DNA of 41,787 nucleotides from positions 1 to 41,787 of the forward strand of contig JBQTJM010000271.1 in assembly GCA_052387115.1 (NCBI GenBank). The letters are read 5' to 3'. This document shows positions 9,533-16,083 of the stretch, one piece after another. A program made the position numbers and the translations under genes. The notes under the pieces were generated by a model that saw nothing but the letters and a program-made list of their open reading frames with translations, had not been told where the DNA came from and did no database searches. Each line of letters begins with the position of its first letter. Within the stretch, counting starts at the first letter, position 1. The DNA comes from JACCXJ01 sp052387115. Its GTDB lineage: Bacteria; Pseudomonadota; Gammaproteobacteria; JACCXJ01.

Positions 9533-10419
9533 GCTCCGGCTCCCTGAAGCACAGGATGAGGCAGTGCGGGTTCGACATGGCGGTGGGTCCGGTAGCGGTT
9601 GGTCCACGCCTGCAGCGCGTTGATGACCAGCAACAGCGCGAAGGAGATGACCAGCATGGCTGCCGCCACCGCGGTGGCGCCCGCATAACCATACTCCTCC
9701 AGCTTGATGACAATGAGCAGTGGCGCGATCTCGGACACATGCGGCAGATTGCCGGCGATGAAGATCACCGATCCGTATTCGCCAACGCCGCGTGCGAAGG
9801 CCAGCGCGAAGCCGGTCAAGAGCGCCGGCAGGATGGCCGGAAAAACGACCCGCCTCACCGTCTGCCAGCGCGTTGCGCCGAGCGAGGCGGCAGCCTCCTC
9901 CAGTTCCTTCTCGGCGTCCCTCAGCACCGGCTCGACCGTGCGCACCACGAACGGCAGGCCGATGAAGGTCAGCGCGACGACGATGCCGAGCGGCGCGAAG
10001 GCCACCTTGATGCCCAGCGGTTCCAGAAACTGGCCGACCCAGCCGTTGCCCGCGTAGAGCGCCGTCAGTGCGATGCCGGCGACCGCGGTCGGCAGCGCGA
10101 AGGGCAGATCAATCGTCGCATCGAAGAGCCGCTTGCCCGGAAACTCGTAGCGCACGAATACCCAGGCTACGAGCATGCCGAAGACCAGGTTGATGGCCGC
10201 CGCGATCAGCGCCGTTCCGAAGGAAAGCTTCAGCGCCGACAGCACACGAGGCGAGCCGAGAATCGGCCAGAGGCCGTCAAGACCGAGCCCGGCCGCTTTG
10301 ACAAATACCCCAGCGAGCGGGATAAGCACGATCAGGCTCAAGTAGATCATCGTGTAGCCCAGCGTCAGTCCGAACCCTGGGATCGGGGAACGGCTGGGAG
10401 ATGGGTGCTTGGTTGCCAT
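9529..10419 (-). CDS. cysT: Sulfate ABC transporter permease CysT (CysU)
   Basis: 296 residues, about six membrane helices. The EAA loop reads EEAAASLGATRWQTVRRVV and the downstream segment FARGVGEYGSVIFIAGN is typical of CysT. It is the second half of the transmembrane channel for sulfate. ATG 10417-10419 is preceded by AGGA about 10 bases upstream. It follows the EAL-like gene by 30 bases, so the same transcript probably carries both; it overlaps cysW by 4 bases. Confidence 0.95.
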   Translation of the reverse strand: MATKHPSPSRSPIPGFGLTLGYTMIYLSLIVLIPLAGVFVKAAGLGLDGLWPILGSPRVLSALKLSFGTALIAAAINLVFGMLVAWVFVRYEFPGKRLFDATIDLPFALPTAVAGIALTALYAGNGWVGQFLEPLGIKVAFAPLGIVVALTFIGLPFVVRTVEPVLRDAEKELEEAAASLGATRWQTVRRVVFPAILPALLTGFALAFARGVGEYGSVIFIAGNLPHVSEIAPLLIVIKLEEYGYAGATAVAAAMLVISFALLLVINALQAWTNRYRTHRHVEPALPHPVLQGAGA

Positions 10420-10449
10420 AAATACTAAATCCTAATTCGCAAATAACTA

Positions 10450-11376
10450 TTATGCATAACCTAATAAAACATCGCCCTCCCGAACCGGACCCGTACCGGG
10501 CGCTGTGCGGCTCCCGAATGGAGAACTGCCGTGCACGGGAACGGGGATAGGACCCTTCAGGTCAGGGCTCGGGCGTCCGAAGTGACTTCCCGCGGCCACA
10601 TCCACCCCGTAATCCCTGGCGGCACGAACCTCCGTCGCGGTCTCAAGGCGATGGACAATGACCTTGGCTCCGGATTCGTGGAGAAGAGCGATCAAGGTCA
10701 TAGCCCGCGCCAACGCGGCGTCCCCGATCGCCAGGCAGGTGCGGTCGAGTCGCACGTAATCCGGTTGCAGCTCCGAGACATGTTCGAGAATATTTTCCCT
10801 GTGGACGCCGCAGGTGACGTTCATCGCCGTGCAATACCCGCGCCGCCGGTAGTTTCTCAGCGCGGCTTGCATTCGGCGGCAGCCATCGGGGTCCTCCGCG
10901 CCCGGCGGATCGACTTGGATCGCGATGCGCTCGGGGGTCAAGCCGCAGCGATGCAAGAGACTTTCGAAGTACCCGCCATGATCATGCGGGACCCCCAGGA
11001 TATGGCGGGCGTGCACGTGTAGAAACAAGCAGCCGTCCTCGGTCGCTTGGCGCAGGAAATTGAGCATATGCACCGTGCGGCACAGCCGATCCAAGTATAC
11101 GATCGCCGCCGCTTCGCGGGTGCTCGCAAAGACCTCGGGCGCCGGTAGCGCCTCGTGGTTCGCACCGATCGCACGCAAATAGGCTTGGTGGCCGACAGCG
11201 GGGCGCCCGCCGGACGCGATCGCGACGAGCGGCTGAAACACGCTCGTCAGGCGCAGTGGTCCGAAATTCGCCTCGACCGCCCCGTGGCGCGAACGAATCG
11301 GGTCCTCGGGCAGGAAGCGTACCTCCTGGGTGCGGATCCGGTCATTGAAATAATCGACGAGTTGGCTTACCGGCAC
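10450..11376 (-). CDS. Degenerate (catalytically dead) EAL-domain protein in sulfate operon
   Basis: 308 residues from a GTG at 11374-11376 that has a good ribosome binding site (ATAGGAG, 7 bases away). The fold follows c-di-GMP phosphodiesterase EAL domains: FQPLVAIASG, then DYVRLDRTCL and VIVHRLETATEVRAARDYGV. Every catalytic position I can align is altered. The EAL/EALLR motif is GHQAYLR, the metal-binding Asn of xVNxS is His (FLHVHA), the IEITE Glu region is IQVDPPG, the DDFG motif is MNVTCG, the catalytic Lys is Arg (YVRLDR), and the AEGVE Glu is His. It should therefore not hydrolyse c-di-GMP, though it might bind a ligand or partner. Placement between a molbindin and cysT points to a role in regulating sulfate or oxyanion uptake; this is inference. 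Confidence 0.8.
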   Translation of the reverse strand: MPVSQLVDYFNDRIRTQEVRFLPEDPIRSRHGAVEANFGPLRLTSVFQPLVAIASGGRPAVGHQAYLRAIGANHEALPAPEVFASTREAAAIVYLDRLCRTVHMLNFLRQATEDGCLFLHVHARHILGVPHDHGGYFESLLHRCGLTPERIAIQVDPPGAEDPDGCRRMQAALRNYRRRGYCTAMNVTCGVHRENILEHVSELQPDYVRLDRTCLAIGDAALARAMTLIALLHESGAKVIVHRLETATEVRAARDYGVDVAAGSHFGRPSPDLKGPIPVPVHGSSPFGSRTAPGTGPVREGDVLLGYA

Positions 11377-11415
11377 GGTTGTTCTCCTATCTCGATGATC
11401 AAAACCGGTGCGTTT

Positions 11416-11451
11416 CCCCCTCCCCTCGCGGACCGGCGCGAGCGGAGGGGG
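11416..11451 (-). promoter_or_regulatory. Strong hairpin between molbindin and EAL-like genes
   Basis: CCCCCTCC (11416-11423) pairs with GGAGGGGG (11444-11451), and CTCGCG (11425-11430) with CGCGAG (11437-11442), leaving a 6-base loop. It lies inside the 104-base gap between two co-oriented genes of the sulfate operon and has no T-run. It could be an mRNA-stability or attenuation element, or simply one of the extragenic palindromes that recur in this genome. Confidence 0.5.
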
Positions 11452-11480
11452 ATAACGCTGGACGACTAATGAACCGAGCT

Positions 11481-11696
11481 TTAAAGCTTCGCCAGGGCGA
11501 CCTCCGTCGACTTCACGAGGGCCAGCACCTCGGAGCCGATCCTGAGATCGAGATCGGTCAGCGAGCGCGAGGTGACAACCGAGGTCACGATCCCCGCGGG
11601 GGTCTCGACATCGACCTCGGAGAGCACCGGCCCCGGAACGATCTCCTTGACAAAACCACGGAACTGATTGCGTACATTGATAGCCTTGATGGTCAT
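11481..11696 (-). CDS. Molbindin (single Mop/TOBE-domain oxyanion-binding protein)
   Basis: 71 residues from ATG 11694-11696, which is preceded by GAGAGGAA at a good distance. The sequence MTIKAINVRNQFRG, then VDVETPAGIVTSVVTSRSL, and LALVKSTEVALAKL matches the Mop/molbindin family. These small proteins assemble into rings that bind molybdate or tungstate, and related TOBE modules sense sulfate or molybdate in transporter ATPases. In a sulfate uptake operon it may buffer or sense tetrahedral oxyanions. The longer frame starting at 11765 has an unconserved N-terminus and was not used. Confidence 0.9.
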   Translation of the reverse strand: MTIKAINVRNQFRGFVKEIVPGPVLSEVDVETPAGIVTSVVTSRSLTDLDLRIGSEVLALVKSTEVALAKL

Positions 11697-11820
11697 GTGA
11701 CGTTCCTCTCGTTGCGTTAGAAGACCCCGGCCCCGTGCGGCCGAGGAAGGGCGGAGGCGGAGCAAGCACGGCCGCCTTCAGCCGACTGCGTCGTCGGTGA
11801 CGCCATCCGGTGATCCAAAC

Positions 11821-11997
11821 CTAGGTGACCCAGACCCAATCGGCTCCGCTCGTGGCGCGCGCCGGATCCTGCACCACCGGCGGAGCAGGCTGGCGTTCAC
11901 TGCCATCGGGCCCTTGGATCGCGCCTATCCGCAGGAGGGACCATACGAATAGGCCTACGTTGATACCGACGATGAAACCCGCGAGAAACTCGAACAT
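11821..11997 (-). CDS. Small single-helix membrane protein in sulfate operon
   Basis: 58 residues from ATG 11995-11997, with GGAGGT just upstream. One hydrophobic helix (FEFLAGFIVGINVGLFVWSL) is followed by a Pro-rich, polar C-terminus of about 35 residues. I do not recognise a family. The strong ribosome binding site and the position between sbp and the molbindin gene make it a likely real gene that could act as a small accessory subunit of the transporter. Confidence 0.65.
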   Translation of the reverse strand: MFEFLAGFIVGINVGLFVWSLLRIGAIQGPDGSERQPAPPVVQDPARATSGADWVWVT

Positions 11998-12039
11998 ATT
12001 CACCTCCGAATAGGGATGGATTGACTTAGGGGGATTGCC

Positions 12040-13062
12040 TTATCGACCAGTCGTGTAGATCTGGTCGAACACCCCGCCATCGGCGAAGTGGATCTCATTG
12101 GTTTTCTTCCAATCGCCCACTATTTCCGCCAGCGTAAACAGCGTCAGCTTCGGGAACTGGGAGACGTATGTGGCCGCGATTTCCGCATCCACCGGCCGGT
12201 AGACGTTTTTGGCCACGATCTCCTGGCCTTCCTTGGTATAGAGATACTCAAGATAGGCGCGCGCGGCCTCGATCGTGCCGTGCTTGTCCGCGATTTTTTC
12301 GACCACGGCGACCGTAGGCTCGGCCAGTATGCTGCTTGGCGGCACGACGATGTCGAACTTATCCGGGCCTAGCTCCCTGCCGGCCAGGAGAATCTCATTC
12401 TCCCAGTTGATAAGCACATCTCCGATGCCACGTTGGACAAAGGTGGTGGTGGCGCCGCGTGCCCCGGTATCCAACACCGGCACGTTCTTATAGAGCTTGG
12501 CGATAAAATCTTTGGCCTTGGCTTTGTCACGATTCGACTTCAGCAAGGCATAACCCCAGGCGCCGAGGTAGTTCCAGCGGGCGCTTCCGGAGGTCTTGGG
12601 ATTCGGTGTGATCACCGAGACGCCGGGCTTAACGAGGTCGTCCCAGTCCTTGATCCCCTTCGGGTTGCCCTTACGCACTAGAAAAACGATCGTGGAGGTA
12701 TAGGGGGAGCTCGAGCCCGGCAAATCGGATTGCCAGTTTTTGCGGATAAAGCCCGATTTCTCGGCGATGGCATCGATGTCGTAGGCTAGCGCCAGGGTCA
12801 CCACGTCCGCCTCGAGACCGTCGATGACCGCGCGTGCCTGCTTACCCGATCCGCCATGCGACTGCTGCACGGTCACGGTATCGCCGGTCTTTTCCTGCCA
12901 GTGCTTCGCGAACGCGGTGTTGAACTCCTGGTACAGCTCGCGGGTCGGATCGTAGGAGACATTGAGCAGCGTGACCTCCGCGGTCCAGCCGGTGATCGGG
13001 TTGACGAGCGACAGCACCACGGTCAGCATCGTCAAGCCCAGCAAGACTTCTTTCGTGAACAT
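12040..13062 (-). CDS. sbp: Periplasmic sulfate-binding protein Sbp
   Basis: 340 residues. An N-terminal signal peptide (hydrophobic stretch LLGLTMLTVVLSLV, cleavage near residue 28) precedes the mature start AEVTLLNVSYDPTRELYQE, which is diagnostic of the sulfate/thiosulfate-binding family. The oxyanion-binding loops QSHGGSGKQARAVIDG and PNPKTSGSARWNYLGAWGY are intact. It captures sulfate in the periplasm and delivers it to CysT/CysW. ATG 13060-13062 is preceded by AGAGAAGA. The gene lies 28 bases after the porin gene and belongs to the same operon. Confidence 0.95.
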   Translation of the reverse strand: MFTKEVLLGLTMLTVVLSLVNPITGWTAEVTLLNVSYDPTRELYQEFNTAFAKHWQEKTGDTVTVQQSHGGSGKQARAVIDGLEADVVTLALAYDIDAIAEKSGFIRKNWQSDLPGSSSPYTSTIVFLVRKGNPKGIKDWDDLVKPGVSVITPNPKTSGSARWNYLGAWGYALLKSNRDKAKAKDFIAKLYKNVPVLDTGARGATTTFVQRGIGDVLINWENEILLAGRELGPDKFDIVVPPSSILAEPTVAVVEKIADKHGTIEAARAYLEYLYTKEGQEIVAKNVYRPVDAEIAATYVSQFPKLTLFTLAEIVGDWKKTNEIHFADGGVFDQIYTTGR

Positions 13063-13090
13063 AAGATCTTCTCTTTGAAATTAGGCCAGA

Positions 13091-14512
13091 TTAAAAGTAG
13101 AGCTGCAACCGACCGAGAACGACTTTCTCGTCTTCGAGGTCCTCTGGCGCATCGGCCGTACCGCCCCCGCCGCCGTCAAACATCGTTTGTTCATAGTCCA
13201 AGACCAGCTTCACGTTCTGATTGAGATACCAGTTGAGCCCGACGGCGAAGGCCCGGGCCTCTTCCGCGGCCGTCGTGGGATCCGCGAAAGAGTCGTCACC
13301 GTCGGCGAAGGTGTCTTCGTCGAGGCTGAACTCGCTATAGCGGGCCTTCAACTCGAATGCCCCATAGGTCCCGCTCTGGAACGAGAAGGGCCGATTGGGT
13401 TTCACGCCCTTGTAGGTGGATTCCTCGCCCGTGAGGACATAGGAGAACGCCACCTGCCAGGCATCATGGTCCAATTGGTCGGTTCGGGTCACACCGTCGA
13501 TGTTACGCGCGACGTCCTGGGCGACGTTGACGTATTCCCACAGGAACCCGAAGGGGCCGTAATAGTAATACCCCTGCGGAGAGAGCCTGAGGCGCTCGCC
13601 GTCGGAGAAGGTCGTACCGCGATAGGCGAAGAACCGCTGCTGTCCCGAGGTCCGGTAGTTGGGCAGATTGGGGGCGTCGGGACTGCCTCCGGCATCGACG
13701 TAGCTCGCGGCGAAGCCGATCCCCAGTCCCTGCAAGGGCACGATGCCGGTGTTCTGGAAGGGATGGGCGAAGATGCGGCCCGCGAAGTCCTTGTCGACAT
13801 TGTTGTCGATGTCGCCGATGTCGTCGCTCGAACGACCGTCGTTGACCCCGTTCAGGCCGGCCACCGCATACGTGACGAGCCCCCCGCCGATATCACCGTG
13901 CAACTCCCCGCCGATATCGCGGTTCGGGACCAGGTTATTGGGCAACGCCCGCTCGACGAAACGGATGGCGGAGGCCGATTGCAGGCGCTCAATCCCGAAC
14001 GGTGTCTTGAACTTTCCGCCCTTGATCTGCAACCAGGGCAGGAAGCGCGCGTCGACATAGGCATCCTGGATGACCGTCCTGCCGCCCGCGAAATCCGGCA
14101 TGAACCGGAAGTCGAAGTGGTTGAAGACAGTGCCCTCGATAAATGGGCGCGCGCGCCGCAAGGTGAAGGTGTCGTCGCCGGTCGGATCGTCGCTGTCGAA
14201 GAACCAGCGCGAATCGGCATGCAGGAGCGCGCGCAGCTTGAGCTGGAAGGCTCCGTCGGTGGACTTCAGCGCAAACCCATCCGCCCCCGCCGAGACCGTG
14301 GCCGTCTGCTTGGCCTTGTCGGCGTTGTGCACCTCTTCAGACACCTCCTGCTGGCGCTCCAAGGTGCGGACCTTGAGCTCGAGCTCGTCGAGGCGCCTTT
14401 GCACGGCCGGTGGGATCGCTTCCTCGGCCATGGCCGGGACCGCGAAACCTCCTATGATCGCACCTGCTATCGTCGCGCCCAGCACGGGCAGCGTGACCCC
14501 AGAGTTTCTCAT
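13091..14512 (-). CDS. OprO/OprP-type anion porin
   Basis: 473 residues. A signal peptide (cleavage after AMA, about residue 29) is followed by a short coiled coil (residues ~38-65, RRLDELELKVRTLERQQEV) and then a beta-barrel. The motifs FQLKLRALLHADSRWFFD, PWLQIKGGKFKTPFGIERL and the C-terminal RLQLYF with final Phe match the phosphate-selective porin O/P family. It should sit in the outer membrane as a trimer. Linked to sbp and cysTWA, it is probably a sulfate or general oxyanion channel; that specificity is inferred from context. Confidence 0.92.
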   Translation of the reverse strand: MRNSGVTLPVLGATIAGAIIGGFAVPAMAEEAIPPAVQRRLDELELKVRTLERQQEVSEEVHNADKAKQTATVSAGADGFALKSTDGAFQLKLRALLHADSRWFFDSDDPTGDDTFTLRRARPFIEGTVFNHFDFRFMPDFAGGRTVIQDAYVDARFLPWLQIKGGKFKTPFGIERLQSASAIRFVERALPNNLVPNRDIGGELHGDIGGGLVTYAVAGLNGVNDGRSSDDIGDIDNNVDKDFAGRIFAHPFQNTGIVPLQGLGIGFAASYVDAGGSPDAPNLPNYRTSGQQRFFAYRGTTFSDGERLRLSPQGYYYYGPFGFLWEYVNVAQDVARNIDGVTRTDQLDHDAWQVAFSYVLTGEESTYKGVKPNRPFSFQSGTYGAFELKARYSEFSLDEDTFADGDDSFADPTTAAEEARAFAVGLNWYLNQNVKLVLDYEQTMFDGGGGGTADAPEDLEDEKVVLGRLQLYF

Positions 14513-14629
14513 TACGATGATCTCCTTCTTTCATGAGAACCTCCGGTGGTCCGGTCAGCTCGGTTGTCGATTCCGGTTCTATGCCTCCAGTCGACGGGTG
14601 GGCGGAATCGTTATCTATCCCCCGTCTTC

Positions 14630-14827
14630 TTATCGCCCTTTCGGCGATGCGGGTGTTTCGAAGCGCAATTTTTCCTTGCGCTCGATCTGGACGATGCGCC
14701 CGTCGTGCACCGTGACCTCCACGGAACCGAACCGCAGTTGTCTTACGGCATCGAGAAGCGGCTCGACCCAAGCCGGTTGGTCCCGATCAAGCCGGGGTTC
14801 GGAGTGATCGAGTTCCGTGGTCGCCAT
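14630..14827 (-). CDS. YezD-family (DUF2292) small protein
   Basis: 65 residues from ATG 14825-14827, preceded by AGGAGG at 6 bases. The core WVEPLLDAVRQLRFGSVEVT followed by VHDGRIVQIERKEKLRF is the signature of the YezD/DUF2292 family, small cytoplasmic proteins often found beside sulfur assimilation genes. The molecular role is unknown. It is the first gene of the sulfate operon in this window, about 120 bases upstream of the porin gene. Confidence 0.85.
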   Translation of the reverse strand: MATTELDHSEPRLDRDQPAWVEPLLDAVRQLRFGSVEVTVHDGRIVQIERKEKLRFETPASPKGR

Positions 14828-14878
14828 GCCATGCCTCCTGATGTCCCGATGGCGGGCACTATAGCCGGTGGAGCTCAT

Positions 14879-14940
14879 AACTTCAAAGAATATATTTATA
14901 TATTGTTATTCTATGTAAGAATATATAATCGTTTTATCGG
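14879..14940 (-). promoter_or_regulatory. AT-rich control region of the sulfate operon
   Basis: A sharply AT-rich block directly upstream of the yezD-like gene in otherwise GC-rich DNA. It contains a perfect inverted repeat TATTCT-ATGTA-AGAATA (14907-14923) and a near-palindrome AATATATTTATATATT (14889-14904). It is the obvious place for the operon promoter and for a sulfur-status regulator (CysB-type or other LysR) to bind. The regulator cannot be named from the sequence. Confidence 0.55.
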
Positions 14941-15007
14941 GCCCCGGGGTCACCGGCTCGTCGGCCATTGCGACCGTAGCTACTCGACACGAGTCTCTCG
15001 GGTTTCT

Positions 15008-15400
15008 GCCGTATGATCCCCGCATGCCGGGCGCCCTTCCGCTCGCGCTCGACGCCCTCAAACGGCGCGTGGCCCGTGCGATCTATATGCCTGTGAGTTG
15101 CCGGTGGTGACGGGGAGTCACGCGATCGACTTGACCATCGCCGATCTGGTGGCCGATCGAGCGTGCCGCCACGCCCTCGGCGGCGGCCGAGGTGGTGGTG
15201 AGCCCGGATCAACAAGAGCTGCTGAACCAACAGATGAATCTCGGAGCCCGGCTCGTGCGCGCTTTCATGTCATGCGTAAATCGCGAGCAAGAAGCGCTCC
15301 AGTCAAGCGTCTCGTTCACCGGCGCAGGCGGCTCATGCACCACGTGAGCAAACGACGCAACTATGAGCGGCACGTTGGAGCGCCGGGCTGGACGGGCTGA
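15008..15400 (+). pseudogene. Scrambled fragment of xseA
   Basis: This is a decayed copy of the intact xseA at 21797-23179. The leader matches (GTATGATCC, then ATGCCGGGCGCC against ATGCGGGGCGCC). A segment equivalent to ALEALKRR follows, and then it jumps directly to the region for ARAIYACELPVVTG, IDFTIADLVADRRAATPSA and SPDQQELSNQQRNLETRLL, continuing to the HPRRRL segment. Two internal deletions and several frameshifts make it non-coding. The parts present correspond to the start and the conserved middle of exonuclease VII large subunit. Confidence 0.85.
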
Positions 15401-15547
15401 TTCGCCAGGTTTCCGAATAGCCGAATCGGACCTCGTACCGCTCTATGCAGGCAGATCGATTGAGGAACCCCACTGAACGGCCTACACTTCTAGCTGCCAC
15501 TCAGCATCTCGGAGTTCGTTGGCGCTAGTCAAAGCCGGGGTTCACAG

Positions 15548-15976
15548 ATGTCCAGAACACAAAATAAAGAGGACCGCGATTCGAAGCTGCGGAAAAGCAC
15601 TGTTGTTGCTCCGCAGAGTTCATGGCCTTACTTGCCTTACGTGGCTAGGACGCTCAACAACCTCGGCAACCTGGATCGTGCCCAGAACCGGATGGACGCG
15701 GCCCGCCAGGCCTACCAGGAGGCGCTGAAGACCTACCGCGAGCGGGCCAAGACGATCCCCGAGACCTACTTGCCCGACGTAGCGATGACGCTCAACAACC
15801 TCGGCGTCCTGCATGCTGACCAGAACCGGATGGACGCGGCCCGCCAGGCCTACCAGGAGGCGCTACAGATATATGAGCGGTTCGCGAAGGACAATCCGGA
15901 TCGCTTTTCCGCCGATGTCAACCGAGTTCAAGAGCGACTCACGGAACTGGAGAAAGCGCGGTTTACACGGCGGTAA
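15548..15976 (+). CDS. Short TPR protein, possibly a remnant of a larger one
   Basis: 142 residues. After a poorly conserved first ~30 residues it has two TPR units of the kinesin-light-chain type (ARTLNNLGNLDRAQNRMDAA and AMTLNNLGVLHADQNRMDAA), followed by a capping helix. The two units share a 45-bp stretch that is identical at the DNA level (15682-15726 and 15820-15864), so the repeat expanded recently. There is no ribosome binding site before the ATG at 15548, and proteins of this type are usually much longer, so it may be the surviving end of a larger gene. Confidence 0.5.
   Translation: MSRTQNKEDRDSKLRKSTVVAPQSSWPYLPYVARTLNNLGNLDRAQNRMDAARQAYQEALKTYRERAKTIPETYLPDVAMTLNNLGVLHADQNRMDAARQAYQEALQIYERFAKDNPDRFSADVNRVQERLTELEKARFTRR
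15682..15864 (+). repeat. Exact 45-bp tandem copies inside TPR ORF (period 138 bp)
   Basis: Bases 15682-15726 and 15820-15864 are identical, 138 bp (46 codons) apart and in frame. The intervening sequence also matches in part (CTCAACAACCTCGGC in both units). This is repeat-unit duplication within the TPR ORF. Confidence 0.85.
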
Positions 15977-16063
15977 ACGAGCATTTCGAACCCGATTCCA
16001 ACGAAGCGGGACGCCCTTCGGCGGAGTCTGACAAAAAATGGGGCGTAATATTTCGAGGAGGAG

Positions 16064-16083
16064 TTTTACAAAGGATTTACATG
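16064..16083 (-). promoter_or_regulatory. Tandem TGTAAA box overlapping the kinase stop codon
   Basis: On the minus strand this reads CATGTAAATCCTTTGTAAAA, two TGTAAA half-sites 11 bases apart. It differs at one of 20 positions from the box at 18911-18930 in the divergent promoter region of the same gene block. The TAA stop of the sensor kinase is part of it. Tandem half-sites one helical turn apart are the usual target shape for OmpR/PhoB-type regulators. Confidence 0.5.

Noticed and set aside
13187..14536. 449-codon plus-strand frame antisense to the porin gene
   Set aside because: Shadow frame; no start signal or family features, and the porin explains the region.
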